The position numbers and the translations under genes were made by a program. From assembly GCA_900762815.1 (NCBI GenBank), contig CAAFHX010000074.1, positions 1-46,212 of the forward strand: a stretch of 46,212 bases of DNA, read 5' to 3'. The first letter of the stretch is position 1, and every line of letters begins with the position of its first letter. This DNA is from Candidatus Avelusimicrobium facis (lineage in GTDB: Bacteria > Elusimicrobiota > Elusimicrobia > Elusimicrobiales > Elusimicrobiaceae). Shown piece after piece: positions 16,726 to 26,123 of the stretch. The notes beneath the pieces were generated by a model, which made no database searches, was not told the DNA's origin, and saw only the letters and a list, made by a program, of their open reading frames with translations.

Positions 16726-16752
16726 AAAGCCCCGGGAAAACCCCGGGGCTTT
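16726..16752. terminator. bidirectional intrinsic terminator
   Basis: An 11-bp stem AAAGCCCCGGG (16726-16736)/CCCGGGGCTTT (16742-16752) between pilin 2 and the convergent MORN-repeat gene. Confidence 0.88.
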
Positions 16753-16763
16753 GGATGTCAGGC

Positions 16764-17837
16764 TTAGAGTTTGCGGCGCTCGGTATTGTGCACCAGGGCT
16801 CCCCAATGGTACTCCTCGTTGCTGAGCAAAGCGCCTTTTTCGTCAAAGATTTGTCGTGTTCCCTCCAGCAGGCCGTCAACATAACATTCCGTTAACCGTT
16901 TGTGCCCGTCGGGGAAGAAACACATCCGCTCTCCGTCCAGGCGGCCGTTCTTGTAATTTTCGCGGTACCATACCGCCCCCTCCGGGAAGTACAGCACCCG
17001 CAGGCCGGAGAGTTTGCCGTTTTCGTAATTTTCCTCGCACTCGGTTTTGCCGTCCATATACAGCACCTTGCGCGGGCCGGAGAGCTTGCCGTTTTTGTAC
17101 ACGGATTGGATGTAGGTTTTTCCATTGGGAAAAATGGCGCTCCAAGGTCCGTTCAACGCGGAATTTTGGTATTGCGCCTTAATTTCCAGCGGGCCTTCCA
17201 TGGCGTAGGTAAAGTATTGGGCGGGCCCTTGGCGCTGGCCTTTCACAAAATTTTCCCGTGCGATAATACGTCCCTTTTCATCGTAATGCACGCGGGGCCC
17301 TTCTAATAAATTATCTTTGTAAACTCCCTCGCTGCGCAGCTGGCCGTTGTCGTCAAATTCCTTGACGGGCCCGTCGGGGATGTCGCCCAGCAGCTCCAAG
17401 GAAGCGCCGTTGGCGGCCACGGTTTGTTCGGCCACTTCTTTGCCGTCTTTGTAGAAGGATTGGGTGGCCTTGTTGATTTTCACAATGGTCCCCTTATAAT
17501 GCGGCTGCGGCTTGAGCTGCTCCCGCAGCGCGGCAATCGGCGTGCCGTGCATGGTGTAATCGGCCAAGTCTATCAGGGCTCCGGCCTTGTAGGTTTCGGT
17601 AAAGGTTACTTTGCCGGTGGCCAAGTCAATGACCTCCAACCGGCCGTCCAATTTGCCGTTTTTGTAGTGCTTGACGGTTTGGGTGTTGACCTCTAATTCT
17701 ATTATTTCTCCGTCGGGGCGCTGCCCCGTGGTGTTGATGAGGTTGTGGTCTTTATCCAAAAATTCCTTGGCTAAGGGAATAGCCCGGTAATAGCAGCGGC
17801 TGTCCGGCGTTACAATACAAAGGGTTTTTTCTTTCAT
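16764..17837 (-). CDS. MORN-variant (YwqK-like) repeat protein
   Basis: 357 aa with repeated units of about 22-25 residues of the form G-x-x-x-x-Y-x-x-G-K-L-x-G-x-x-x-x-Y (for example YKNGKLSGPRKVLYMDGKTE, ENYENGKLSGLRVLYFPEG, ENYKNGRLDGERMCFFPDG). This is the MORN-repeat variant found in YwqK-type proteins. No signal peptide is evident. Such proteins are often annotated as antitoxin-like, but function is rarely known and no toxin partner is adjacent. The start has AAGGAGAGA upstream. Likely a beta-sheet repeat scaffold binding proteins or membranes; specific role unknown. Confidence 0.8.
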   Translation of the reverse strand: MKEKTLCIVTPDSRCYYRAIPLAKEFLDKDHNLINTTGQRPDGEIIELEVNTQTVKHYKNGKLDGRLEVIDLATGKVTFTETYKAGALIDLADYTMHGTPIAALREQLKPQPHYKGTIVKINKATQSFYKDGKEVAEQTVAANGASLELLGDIPDGPVKEFDDNGQLRSEGVYKDNLLEGPRVHYDEKGRIIARENFVKGQRQGPAQYFTYAMEGPLEIKAQYQNSALNGPWSAIFPNGKTYIQSVYKNGKLSGPRKVLYMDGKTECEENYENGKLSGLRVLYFPEGAVWYRENYKNGRLDGERMCFFPDGHKRLTECYVDGLLEGTRQIFDEKGALLSNEEYHWGALVHNTERRKL

Positions 17838-17912
17838 GGGCGTCTCTCCTTCTTTATTTCATTTTACTATAAGTTTTAAAATTTGGACAGCTTTTTAATC
17901 CGCCTCAGGGGC

Positions 17913-17941
17913 TTGACAGGGGGCTTTAGGTCTGGTAGGCT
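17913..17941 (+). promoter_or_regulatory. candidate trxA promoter
   Basis: Perfect TTGACA at 17913-17918; 17 bases later TAGGCT (17936-17941), a weak -10. A more TATA-like TATATA at 17943 onward is too far for standard spacing. Confidence 0.4.
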
Positions 17942-17974
17942 TTATATATACCGTATTTTATGAGGGGGCAGTAT

Positions 17975-18298
17975 ATGAGCGAAGTGAATGTAACCGATAC
18001 CAATTTTGAACAAGAAGTGTTGCAACACAAAGGAGTGGTGATGGTGGACTTTTGGGCCACCTGGTGCGGCCCGTGCCGGATGTTGGGCCCCGTGGTGGAA
18101 GAACTGGCCGCCGAATATGCCGGCAAGGTCAAGGTGTGCAAATTAAACACCGACGAAGGCTCCAACACCAGCGCCAAATATCACATTACGTCCATCCCTA
18201 CCATTATCTTTTTCAAAAACGGCGAAGTGGCGGGGCAGACCGTGGGCTTACAATCTAAAGCGGCCTTGCAAGAAAAATTGGACTCGCTCTTAGCCTAG
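17975..18298 (+). CDS. trxA: thioredoxin
   Basis: 107 aa from the ATG at 17975, preceded by GAGGGGG; the in-frame ATG at 17960 lacks a good site and would add nonconserved residues. Active site WCGPC with Cys31 and Cys34, cis-Pro motif SIPTIIFFKNG and the Gly-rich C-terminal strand are all present. It is a cytoplasmic disulfide reductase. The next gene, 8 bases on, is an exported thioredoxin-fold protein, so the pair may act in thiol redox on both sides of the membrane. Confidence 0.96.
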   Translation: MSEVNVTDTNFEQEVLQHKGVVMVDFWATWCGPCRMLGPVVEELAAEYAGKVKVCKLNTDEGSNTSAKYHITSIPTIIFFKNGEVAGQTVGLQSKAALQEKLDSLLA

Positions 18299-18306
18299 GA
18301 GGTTTT

Positions 18307-18849
18307 ATGAAACGCTGGTTAATTGTAGGTTTATTGGCATTGGCGTGCCCGTTGGCGGCGCAAAAAGCGACCTCTTATGACGCGCCGGAGCTGCAGGTGC
18401 CGCAGGCGATTTACGACGCCTTGACTCAGCCCGGCGTCCAGGACATGCAGATGATGATGGCTTCTAAGAAAGCCCCGGAATCGCTGCTGTTGGAAAACGA
18501 AGAGGTGCGGGGTTTGGTGGTCATTGAAGTGGGGGACCCGAGCTGCGCCCCGTGCAACCGCTTGCTGACGGATTTGAAACGCAAAAATGACCAGGGCCAG
18601 TCTGTGATAGACGGCTGGAAGGCCCAGGGAATCCGCTTTTTCCAACTCCATGGCAACCGGGATTTGGCCCGTGTCAAACAAGGGCTCCCCAGCTTGTGCA
18701 AATCCTTGGGCATCCGGTCCTTTCCCTACCTGCTGCTGGTCAAAGACGGCCAGCTGGTGGGGGCGCTGAGCGGCTATCCGTCCGACCCGGAACCGCGCGC
18801 CCAAAAGAAAGCTGAAATAGAAGAGATGGTCAGAAATTTAACTAAATAA
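18307..18849 (+). CDS. exported thioredoxin-like protein
   Basis: 180 aa. N-terminal signal peptide (MKRWLIVGLLALACPLAAQ). The thioredoxin-type redox motif is Cys-Ala-Pro-Cys in DPSCAPCNRL at about residues 79-82, and a cis-Pro region (RSFPYLLLVKDGQLVGAL) sits at the expected place. Longer and more divergent than TrxA, with a helical N-terminal extension before the fold. Probably a periplasmic thiol oxidoreductase; whether it reduces, oxidises or isomerises is not readable. Ribosome site TAGGAGG overlaps the trxA stop, so the two genes form an operon. Confidence 0.82.
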   Translation: MKRWLIVGLLALACPLAAQKATSYDAPELQVPQAIYDALTQPGVQDMQMMMASKKAPESLLLENEEVRGLVVIEVGDPSCAPCNRLLTDLKRKNDQGQSVIDGWKAQGIRFFQLHGNRDLARVKQGLPSLCKSLGIRSFPYLLLVKDGQLVGALSGYPSDPEPRAQKKAEIEEMVRNLTK

Positions 18850-18858
18850 GCATTGAAA

Positions 18859-18885
18859 CGGCCCGCACCAAAAGGGTGCGGGCCG
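18859..18885 (+). terminator. strong hairpin upstream of polA (terminator or attenuator)
   Basis: A perfect 11-bp GC-rich stem (18859-18869 with 18875-18885), followed by only a short T run. It ends 9 bases before the polA ATG, so it may partly block readthrough from the trx operon or mask the polA ribosome site. Confidence 0.55.
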
Positions 18886-18894
18886 GACCTTTCT

Positions 18895-21474
18895 ATGAAC
18901 ACGCCCGCCCAACAACCGCTGTTTTTAATCGATGCACACGGCTTTTTACACCGCAATTACCACGCACTGCCCAAACTGGCTACTTCGTCCGGGCAAGAGG
19001 TGGGGGCCTTATACGGGTTTGTGCGGTGGCTGATCAAACTGCTGAACGAAAAAAACCCGGCCTATGTGGCGGTGTGTTTTGATTCGCCGGGGGGGTGTGC
19101 CCGGCGTAAAAAACTATTGCCCACCTACAAAGCCAACCGCAAAAAACCCGACGATGCGCTGGTCAGCCAACTCAACCTGGCGCGGGACATGGTGCGGGAT
19201 TTGGGCTTGGCCGTAGTAGCCCAAAACGGCATAGAAGCCGACGATTTGATGGCTTTTTTGGCGCTGCAGGCACAAAAGCAAAACCAGCCCAGCGTGTTGG
19301 TTACTTCCGACAAAGACGTTTACCAATTTTTAAGTCCGCTGATTTCCATTTGGCCCGCCGGAGGCAAGGAGGGGTTTAAAGGCCCGCAGGCCGCAGTGGA
19401 CAAATTCGGCGTGGAAAAAGAATTTTTACCCGATTATTTTGCCATTGTGGGCGATACTTCCGACAATGTGCCCGGCGTTATGGGCGTAGGGCCCAAAAGC
19501 GCGGTGGAGCTGATTCGCACCTTTGGGCATCTGGAGGATATTTTGCGCGCGGCGCAAAACGACGACCCCCGCATGAAACCCGCCTTGGCCAAAAAACTGC
19601 GTGAGCACGAGGGCAATGCGTTGCTGTCTAAGCAGTTGGTGGTGCTGGACCCGGCTTTGGATATGACTTTTTCGCTGCAGGATTATCAGGTGCGCCCGCC
19701 CGACCCGGCCCGCTTGGCGGAAATGTTTGAGCGCTACGAATTTAAAAATTTATTGGACCAATTCCGTCCGCAGCCTCCGGCGGCGCAAACAGGTTTGTTC
19801 GCCCCGGTTTTACAGGCCTTGCCTTTGAAAGAAGTTCTGCACGCGGCGGCTTCGGCCCCGGCCGTGTTTTTGTATACGGAAGAAGAGCAGCTGCTGGTGT
19901 CGTTGTCGGAGCAACAGTATGCCCTGCTGCCGGTGGAGCAGCTGGAGCCATGGGATTTGGCCGCTTTGAAAGAAATTGTTTTCAATGACCAAATTCTTAA
20001 AATCGGCTACGATTTAAAATTTACCTTGCGGGAATTGGAAATAGATTTGCAGGACCATACGCTGCGCTGTTTTGACGGGCGTCTGGCGCGTTATGTGCTG
20101 GACCCGTCGGGAGATTTGAGCCCGGCCGGGGCCATCGCCCATTATTTTTCCGCCTTGGTCAACCAAGAGGATGTCTTGCAGCGTCTGCCCTTGTACAATA
20201 GGTATATTTTTCAGTTAAAGGACAAACTCCAGGATGAGCTGCGCGCCAAAGGCATGTGGGAGCTGTACCAAAACTTGGAGCTGCCCCTCATGCGGGTGCT
20301 CATGGATATGGAGCATACGGGGATGAAGGTGGATTGCGCGTGGCTGGAGGGCTTTAAAATTTTGCTGGAAAAAGAAATGGCCCAGCTGCAGGCCCAAATA
20401 GACCAAACCGCCGGACAGCCCGTGAATATCAATTCCACCCGCCAATTGGGGCAGCTGCTCTTTGAGCAGCTGCATATTCCCCCGGTCAAAAAGACCAAGA
20501 CGGGCTATTCCACCGATGAAGAAGTGTTGGTGCAAATCGCCCCGCTGCACCCGGTGGCCCAACAGATTTTGGACTATCGCTCCAATGCCAAGCTCAAGGG
20601 CACCTATGTGGAGAATTTATTGCTCATGGCCGATGAGCAGGAGCGCGTACATTCTTATTTGGACCAAACCGGCACGGTAACGGGCCGCTTGTCCAGCTCT
20701 GCCCCCAATTTGCAAAACATTCCCGTCCGCACCGAAAAGGGCCGCCAGCTGCGCCGCGCTTTTTGCGCCGAAGCGGGGCGTGTGTTGCTCAGTGTGGACT
20801 ATTCCCAAATTGATTTGCGCGTGCTGGCGCACGAGAGCAATGACCCGGTCCTGGTGCAAGCGTTTTTAGACGGGGGGGACATTCATTTGCAGACCGCCTC
20901 GCAGATTTTTGGCGTGATGCCGCTGATGGTAACCGATGAAATGCGCTCTAGCGCCAAAGCTATTAATTTTGGTATCATTTACGGGCAGGGTCCGCTGGGG
21001 CTCTCCCAGGCACTCAATATCCCGCTGCGCCAAGCCAAAGAATACATAGACAATTATTTCCATAATTTCCAAGGGGTGCGCCGCTGGATAGACGAAAATA
21101 TCGTCAAAGCCCGTCAAAACGGATTTGTCAAAACGATGTTTGGACATGTGCGTTACTTGCCGGAGTTTAATATGGGCGTGGGGTCTATGGCCTCTTTTGC
21201 CCAACGCGCCGCCATTAACACCATTGTGCAGGGCGGGTCGGCCGATATTATCAAAAAGGCCATGATAGACATTTACGCCTCTTTGCGCGCCACCCCGGCC
21301 CGGATGATTATGCAGGTGCACGACGAACTAATTTTTGAAGTGCCGCAAGAGCAATTAAACGAGTATGCCGCATCCATTAAAAACCAAATGCAAAACGCGG
21401 TCAAACTGCGGGTGCCGCTGCTGGTCAGCGCCAAAGCGGGGCCCAATTGGTACGAATTGAAAAAGTTACCTTAA
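18895..21474 (+). CDS. polA: DNA polymerase I
   Basis: 859 aa; start chosen at MNTPAQQPLFLIDAHG because the conserved 5' nuclease begins there (a TTG at 18853 would translate the hairpin). Domains: 5'-3' flap nuclease (1-285; SDKDVYQFL, GDTSDNVPGVMGVG), a 3'-5' exonuclease fold (about 300-470) without the metal-binding Asp-x-Glu motif, hence presumably no proofreading, and the polymerase (about 480-859; TGRLSSSAPNLQNIP, O-helix RSSAKAINFGIIYG, MQVHDELIFEV). Motif A reads DYSQIDLR, so residue 640 is Asp where family A enzymes usually have the steric-gate Glu. Role: gap filling and RNA primer removal. coaE follows after 6 bases, a common pairing. Confidence 0.97.
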   Translation: MNTPAQQPLFLIDAHGFLHRNYHALPKLATSSGQEVGALYGFVRWLIKLLNEKNPAYVAVCFDSPGGCARRKKLLPTYKANRKKPDDALVSQLNLARDMVRDLGLAVVAQNGIEADDLMAFLALQAQKQNQPSVLVTSDKDVYQFLSPLISIWPAGGKEGFKGPQAAVDKFGVEKEFLPDYFAIVGDTSDNVPGVMGVGPKSAVELIRTFGHLEDILRAAQNDDPRMKPALAKKLREHEGNALLSKQLVVLDPALDMTFSLQDYQVRPPDPARLAEMFERYEFKNLLDQFRPQPPAAQTGLFAPVLQALPLKEVLHAAASAPAVFLYTEEEQLLVSLSEQQYALLPVEQLEPWDLAALKEIVFNDQILKIGYDLKFTLRELEIDLQDHTLRCFDGRLARYVLDPSGDLSPAGAIAHYFSALVNQEDVLQRLPLYNRYIFQLKDKLQDELRAKGMWELYQNLELPLMRVLMDMEHTGMKVDCAWLEGFKILLEKEMAQLQAQIDQTAGQPVNINSTRQLGQLLFEQLHIPPVKKTKTGYSTDEEVLVQIAPLHPVAQQILDYRSNAKLKGTYVENLLLMADEQERVHSYLDQTGTVTGRLSSSAPNLQNIPVRTEKGRQLRRAFCAEAGRVLLSVDYSQIDLRVLAHESNDPVLVQAFLDGGDIHLQTASQIFGVMPLMVTDEMRSSAKAINFGIIYGQGPLGLSQALNIPLRQAKEYIDNYFHNFQGVRRWIDENIVKARQNGFVKTMFGHVRYLPEFNMGVGSMASFAQRAAINTIVQGGSADIIKKAMIDIYASLRATPARMIMQVHDELIFEVPQEQLNEYAASIKNQMQNAVKLRVPLLVSAKAGPNWYELKKLP

Positions 21475-21480
21475 TCTCCC

Positions 21481-22071
21481 ATGAATTTTAAAAAATTTTC
21501 TTGCTGCGTGCTGGGCCTGACGGGCTGCATTTTATGCGGCAAAAGCGCGGCGTTGGCGGCGTTTAAAAAGTGCGGGGCCTTTACGCTTTCGTGCGATGAA
21601 ATCGCCCGTGAGGTTTCAGCCCGTCCGTCCGTGCAAAAGAAAATTCAAACCGTTTTTGGCGTAACGGACCGTGCGCAGCTGGCCCAAAAGGTGTTTGCCT
21701 CTTCCCGGTTGCGCAAGCAGCTGGAGGCGTTGCTTCACCCGTTGATTTTGCGGGAAGTCTCCAAGCGGCTGAAAAGCTGCTGCGCGCCTGTGGCCGTGGT
21801 GGAAACGCCGCTTTTGTTTGAAGCGGGGCTGCAGGACGCCTTTGATATCACGCTTTGTGTGGCCGCGCCGCAGCGGGTGCTGGCCGCGCGGGCCCGAAAA
21901 CGCGGGCTGAGCCAAAAAGATTTTTTAAAGAGAAGTAAAGTGCAATGGAGCCAGCAGCAAAAGGCCGCCGCGGCCGATATTTGCCTGCTCAATGATACCA
22001 CCCTTGCGGCGCTGGAGGGGAAAGTCCGAAATATATACTGCGCCATGACCCAAATTTATCAAGCCAAGTAA
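21481..22071 (+). CDS. coaE: dephospho-CoA kinase
   Basis: 196 aa, normal length. Walker A reads GLTGCILCGKSA; the spacing GxxxxGKS is intact, but the usual Gly and Ser positions carry Cys. The LSCDEIAREV motif (normally DAD), the HPLI helix and VVETPLLFEAGL match the family. It catalyses the last step of CoA synthesis. It lies in an operon between polA and rho. The Cys-rich start (FKKFSCCVLGLTGCILCG) is uncommon. CoA made here also serves the phosphopantetheinyl transferase upstream. Confidence 0.93.
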   Translation: MNFKKFSCCVLGLTGCILCGKSAALAAFKKCGAFTLSCDEIAREVSARPSVQKKIQTVFGVTDRAQLAQKVFASSRLRKQLEALLHPLILREVSKRLKSCCAPVAVVETPLLFEAGLQDAFDITLCVAAPQRVLAARARKRGLSQKDFLKRSKVQWSQQQKAAAADICLLNDTTLAALEGKVRNIYCAMTQIYQAK

Positions 22072-22080
22072 GGAGCCTGT

Positions 22081-23523
22081 ATGTCAGACAACACGTTGCA
22101 AGACAAATCCGCCAAAACCCCGGCGGCCAAAACCGAAACCAAGACCGAGCACCGCACCGCCGAAAGACCGGCCCGTGCGCAGCGCCACGTAATGCAGAAA
22201 ACGGGCAATGCCGCCGCCCCGTATGCCCCGCAGCCGGCGCAGCGCCAGCCCAACGGGGCCAAACCCATGGATGCCCGGGAGCTCAACAAGCTCAGTATTG
22301 CCGAGCTGACCAAACTGGCCGTCAATTACAATATTGAAGATATTTCCGGCTTGCGCAAGGCGGCGCTGATTGGCAAAATTGTGGCCATTCAAGCCAAGCA
22401 AAACGGCTCCGTTTACGGCGGGGGCGTGCTGGAGATTTTGCCCGACGGATTTGGCTTTTTGCGCTCGGAGGAAAACAATTATTTGGCCGGGCCGGAAGAC
22501 ATTTATGTTTCCCCGTCCCAAATTAAGCGTTTCGGGTTGCGCAAAGGTGATACCATTGAGGGGCTCATCCGCCCGCCCAAAGAAGGCGAACGCTTTTTTG
22601 CCATGTTGCAGGTGCAAAAGGTCAACGGGTTGGATTCAGACCAGGTGTACAACCGCCCCTTGTTTGAAAACCTGACTCCGCTGCATCCCAATCATCGTTT
22701 TACGTTGGAAATTGACAAAAACTCGCTGACCCAGCGCGTCATTGATTTGATGGCGCCGATTGGCAAAGGGCAGCGCGCGCTGATTGTGGCCGCGCCAAAG
22801 ACCGGTAAAACCATGATTATGCAGGCCATCGCCCATTCGTTGGCCGCCAACCACAAGGATGTGGTGCTCATGGTGCTGCTGATTGACGAGCGCCCCGAAG
22901 AAGTAACCGATATGGCCCGCAGCGTCAAAGGGGAAGTGATTGCCTCTACGTTTGACGAGCCGGCCGAACGCCACGTACAAGTGGCCGAGATGGTCATAGA
23001 AAAAGCCAAACGCCTGGCCGAAATGGGCAAAGATGTGGTGATTTTGCTGGATTCCATTACCCGCCTGGCCCGCGCCTACAACACGGTGGCCCCGTCGTCG
23101 GGCCGCGTGCTGACGGGCGGCTTGGAAGCCACTTCGCTGCAAAAGCCCAAACGCTTCTTGGGTGCGGCGCGCAATTTGGAAGAGGGCGGCTCTTTAACCA
23201 TTATTGCCAGCGCGCTGGTGGAAACCGGCAGCCGCATGGACGAAGTGATTTTTGAAGAGTTCAAAGGCACCGGCAACAGCGAATTGTGCTTGGACCGCAA
23301 ACTCTCCGAGCGGCGCATTTTCCCGGCGGTGGACATCAACCGCAGCTCCACCCGCAAGGAAAACCTGCTGCTGAGCGAAGACGAATTGAACAAAATGTGG
23401 ATTATCCGCAAGGTATTGGCCCCGCTGAGCAGTGTAGACGCGATGACCTTGCTGTTGGACAAGTTGTCGTCCACCAAGTCCAATAAAGACTTTTTGAAAC
23501 AAATGGAAGTGAACGCTTTTTAG
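22081..23523 (+). CDS. rho: transcription termination factor Rho
   Basis: 480 aa. The N-terminal about 60 residues are a low-complexity Ala/Lys/Thr extension. A Rho N-terminal helical domain ([19 protein letters not shown]), the RNA-binding cold-shock-like domain ([15 protein letters not shown]) and the hexameric ATPase ([11 protein letters not shown]alker [26 protein letters not shown]) follow. An RNA-dependent helicase that ends transcription. Ribosome site AAGGAG 4-9 bases before the start. It is followed by rpmE, a widespread pairing. Confidence 0.97.
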   Translation: MSDNTLQDKSAKTPAAKTETKTEHRTAERPARAQRHVMQKTGNAAAPYAPQPAQRQPNGAKPMDARELNKLSIAELTKLAVNYNIEDISGLRKAALIGKIVAIQAKQNGSVYGGGVLEILPDGFGFLRSEENNYLAGPEDIYVSPSQIKRFGLRKGDTIEGLIRPPKEGERFFAMLQVQKVNGLDSDQVYNRPLFENLTPLHPNHRFTLEIDKNSLTQRVIDLMAPIGKGQRALIVAAPKTGKTMIMQAIAHSLAANHKDVVLMVLLIDERPEEVTDMARSVKGEVIASTFDEPAERHVQVAEMVIEKAKRLAEMGKDVVILLDSITRLARAYNTVAPSSGRVLTGGLEATSLQKPKRFLGAARNLEEGGSLTIIASALVETGSRMDEVIFEEFKGTGNSELCLDRKLSERRIFPAVDINRSSTRKENLLLSEDELNKMWIIRKVLAPLSSVDAMTLLLDKLSSTKSNKDFLKQMEVNAF

Positions 23524-23532
23524 GCGTAAAAA

Positions 23533-23567
23533 GGGGGAAGGGAAAAGATTTTTGTTTCCTTTCCCCT
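23533..23567 (+). terminator. hairpin between rho and rpmE
   Basis: Purine-rich arm (AGGGGAAGGGAAA) and pyrimidine-rich arm (TTTCCTTTCCCCT, 23555-23567) pair with one mismatch. No long T run follows, so it may be a weak terminator or a processing site. Confidence 0.5.
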
Positions 23568-23576
23568 GGCAATTAT

Positions 23577-23584
23577 GGTAAAAT
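23577..23584 (+). promoter_or_regulatory. extended -10 promoter of rpmE
   Basis: TGG followed by TAAAAT (23579-23584) about 46 bases before the rpmE start; the TG motif would compensate for the lack of a clear -35. Confidence 0.45.
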
Positions 23585-23630
23585 AAACAAGAAGGCGTTT
23601 CTGCCCGTACCATTTTTAGAGGAAAATAAA

Positions 23631-23993
23631 ATGAAAGAGAAAATACATCCGAAATATGAATTTGTTGAAGCGGTCTGCGCTTGCGGCAACAAATTTATGA
23701 CCCGCTCCACCGCCAAAACTTTGAAATTGGACATTTGCGCTGCTTGCCACCCGTTCTTTACCGGCAAACAGAAACTCTTAGACACCGAAGGCCGCGTGGA
23801 GAAGTTCAACAAACGCTTTGCGGCTACGTCCGGCAAGACCGTTACGCGCAAACCGAAAACGGAAGTCAAAGCCAAAAGCAAATTGGCCAACAAGGCTGTG
23901 CTAAAAAAAGCCGCCTCGGCCAAAAAGGCCCCCAAGGCTGTTGCCCCGGTCAAAAAATCCGCGGCCAAGCCGGAAGCCAAAGCCGACAAATAG
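23631..23993 (+). CDS. rpmE: 50S ribosomal protein L31 with Lys/Ala-rich tail
   Basis: 120 aa. The L31 core is residues 1-70: [39 protein letters not shown] and FTGKQKL. It is the zinc-binding (C+) form, with Cys-x-Cys and Cys-x-x-Cys pairs. Residues from about 71 to 120 form a Lys/Ala/Pro/Val low-complexity tail absent from ordinary L31 proteins, presumably binding rRNA or simply disordered. The gene has its own likely promoter and a terminator downstream. Confidence 0.94.
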   Translation: MKEKIHPKYEFVEAVCACGNKFMTRSTAKTLKLDICAACHPFFTGKQKLLDTEGRVEKFNKRFAATSGKTVTRKPKTEVKAKSKLANKAVLKKAASAKKAPKAVAPVKKSAAKPEAKADK

Positions 23994-24008
23994 TTACGCT
24001 CTTTAAAC

Positions 24009-24044
24009 AAACAGACTCTCGCGTATCGGGGGTCTGTTTTTTGT
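24009..24044 (+). terminator. intrinsic terminator after rpmE
   Basis: Stem AAACAGAC (24009-24016)/GTCTGTTT (24032-24039), followed by further T. Confidence 0.8.
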
Positions 24045-24072
24045 TATATTCTCATACCCCAAGGACTTGTTT

Positions 24073-25134
24073 ATGATGGACACCGCCAAATACACCGCCG
24101 AATATTTAAGTTTGGAAAAGGAACTGATGAGCGGCTCTTTGTCGCCCCAGGAGCTGATGGAAAAATCCAAACGCCACGCTTTTTTAAAGCCGATTATTGA
24201 AAAGGAAAACGAAATCAATGCCACCCTCAAAGCCATAGAGGGAGACAAGGCCATTATCAAAGACGGCTCGGACAAAGAAATGGCCGCTTTGGCGGCGGAG
24301 GAATTGGCGGAGCTGGAGGCCAAATTGCCCGCGCTGGAGCAAGAGTTGCGCGTGCTGGTCATCCCGCCCGACCCGAACGACTCCAAGAGCATTTATCTGG
24401 AAATCCGCCCCGGCGCCGGCGGCGAAGAATCGGCCCTGTTTGCCGCAGAGCTGCTGCGCGTGTATCAACACTTTGCCGATGCGCGCGGCTGGAAAACCGA
24501 GCTGCTGGAATACACACCTACGGGCTTGAAGGGCTGCAAATACGTCAGTATGTTTATTAAAGGGGAGGGGGCCTATTCGTGGTTGCGCGACGAAGCCGGC
24601 ACCCATCGCGTGCAGCGCGTGCCCGATACGGAAACCTCCGGCCGCGTGCACACCTCCACCGTGACCGTGGCCATTATGCCCGAGGCGGAGGACATTGACA
24701 TTGAAATCAAACCGGAGGATTTGGAGCTGGAAACCTGCCGCAGCGGCGGCGCGGGCGGTCAAAACGTCAACAAGGTGGAGACGGCCGTGCGCATTATTCA
24801 CAAGCCGACCGGGGTGGTGGTGTCTTGCCGCGAGGAACGCAGCCAGGGCAAAAACCGCGAAAAAGCCATGGCCATGTTAAAAGCCAAGCTCTACCAGATA
24901 GAAGAAGAAAAACGCAACAAAGAAATTTATGACGCGCGCAAGAGCCAAGTGGGCACCGGGGACCGCAGCGAAAAAATCCGCACCTATAACTTCCCGCAAA
25001 GCCGCGTAACCGACCACCGCGTGGATAAAAACTACCATAACCTGACTGAAATTATGCAGGGCGATATTACGGAGATTTTGGAAGATTTGCGCAAACGCCG
25101 CGTAGAAGAGAAATTGAAAAATTTGCAACTGTAA
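24073..25134 (+). CDS. prfA: peptide chain release factor 1
   Basis: 353 aa. ATG at 24073 (an ATG at 24076 and a TTG at 24067 are alternatives); AAGGA lies about 8 bases upstream. The catalytic [11 protein letters not shown] loop contains the GGQ that triggers peptidyl-tRNA hydrolysis. The stop-codon-reading PxT-type region appears as [14 protein letters not shown], which marks RF1/RF2; genomic pairing with prmC supports RF1 (PrfA). PrmC, which methylates the GGQ Gln, is two genes downstream. The operon is prfA-GT9-prmC-murA-folC. Confidence 0.96.
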   Translation: MMDTAKYTAEYLSLEKELMSGSLSPQELMEKSKRHAFLKPIIEKENEINATLKAIEGDKAIIKDGSDKEMAALAAEELAELEAKLPALEQELRVLVIPPDPNDSKSIYLEIRPGAGGEESALFAAELLRVYQHFADARGWKTELLEYTPTGLKGCKYVSMFIKGEGAYSWLRDEAGTHRVQRVPDTETSGRVHTSTVTVAIMPEAEDIDIEIKPEDLELETCRSGGAGGQNVNKVETAVRIIHKPTGVVVSCREERSQGKNREKAMAMLKAKLYQIEEEKRNKEIYDARKSQVGTGDRSEKIRTYNFPQSRVTDHRVDKNYHNLTEIMQGDITEILEDLRKRRVEEKLKNLQL

Positions 25135-25148
25135 GGTAGAATGAAAGT

Positions 25149-26123
25149 ATGAAAGAAATTCCTGCCGTTCAAACTTTGCATAATATGCTCATTTTGCGGG
25201 GCGAGGGCTCTTTGGGCGATGCTATTTTGTCCTCGGCGTGTTACCGCGAAATTAAAAAAGCCAATCCGCAAATTAAAATTACCGTAGCTTGTTTTGGGTC
25301 GGCCTACGGTTATTTTTTACATTTTCCGTATGTGGATGAAGTGTTCAAATTGCCGGTGCACCGGGTCCTCCGCCCCAACCAGCGCTGGGTCAGTTTGATT
25401 TGGGCCGCGCTGAAGTTGCGCCGGCGGCATTTTGACTTGGTGTTGGACTCTTGCTATAAACCTTTTTGGAATTGGCGCCTGTTTAAAAAAATAGTAGGGA
25501 GGGGGCTCGTGCTGGACAATTACACCAGCCCCGTGCAACCCTTCGGTGCGCCGTCCGCTCACGCCAGCGAGCATGAAGTGGCCATTTTAAAACTTTTGGG
25601 CATTGCCCACCCCAACCCGGCCTATGAGTTGCCCGTCCCCGCCGATACACAACAAGCGGTGGAACAATGGCTCACCCAACAAAAATTATCCCGCTACATC
25701 TTGCTCAATCCGTCCGGCTCGGTGGCGGCGCGCTCTTTTCGTGCCGATACCTTGCGGGAAATTTGCGCGGTGGCGCGCCGGTTGCGGCTGCCCTTTGTGG
25801 TGCCGGCCATGGCCTCTCAGGTGCAGCAGTTGCAGAAAATTTTTGCCGATGAAAAAGATGTTTTTGTAAAACAGACCGCCCATGTCTTTGAATTGTTTGA
25901 GCTGGTACGGCGCAGCGCGGCGGTTTTGACGCCCGATACGGCGGTGGTGCATATTGCCAGCGGGTTTGAAAAGCCCACCTTGGCTTTTTACAATACGCTC
26001 AGCGCCTACAATGCCCCCCACAACCCCCAGGCGGTGCTGCTGGAAACCGACCCCGCCGATATTAACACCTTTGACTGGTGGCAATTGGAAAAGCGCATAG
26101 ACGAACTGCAAAAATGGCTATGA
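25149..26123 (+). CDS. glycosyltransferase family 9 (heptosyltransferase-like)
   Basis: 324 aa. N-terminal Rossmann start MLILRGEGSLGDAILSSACY matches the GT9 acceptor-domain motif (RxxxxGD). The C-terminal donor domain has ILLNPSGSVAARSF and VLTPDTAVVHIASGF, the conserved D-T/S-x-x-x-H-x-A feature of ADP-heptose transferases. It would add heptose or a related sugar to lipopolysaccharide core at the inner face of the cytoplasmic membrane. It implies an outer membrane with glycosylated lipid A. Its insertion between prfA and prmC is not the common gene order. Confidence 0.86.
   Translation: MKEIPAVQTLHNMLILRGEGSLGDAILSSACYREIKKANPQIKITVACFGSAYGYFLHFPYVDEVFKLPVHRVLRPNQRWVSLIWAALKLRRRHFDLVLDSCYKPFWNWRLFKKIVGRGLVLDNYTSPVQPFGAPSAHASEHEVAILKLLGIAHPNPAYELPVPADTQQAVEQWLTQQKLSRYILLNPSGSVAARSFRADTLREICAVARRLRLPFVVPAMASQVQQLQKIFADEKDVFVKQTAHVFELFELVRRSAAVLTPDTAVVHIASGFEKPTLAFYNTLSAYNAPHNPQAVLLETDPADINTFDWWQLEKRIDELQKWL

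Noticed and set aside
16764..17837. Toxin-antitoxin pair based on the YwqK-like annotation habit
   Set aside because: No adjacent small toxin gene; neighbours are a pilin gene and trxA on the other strand.
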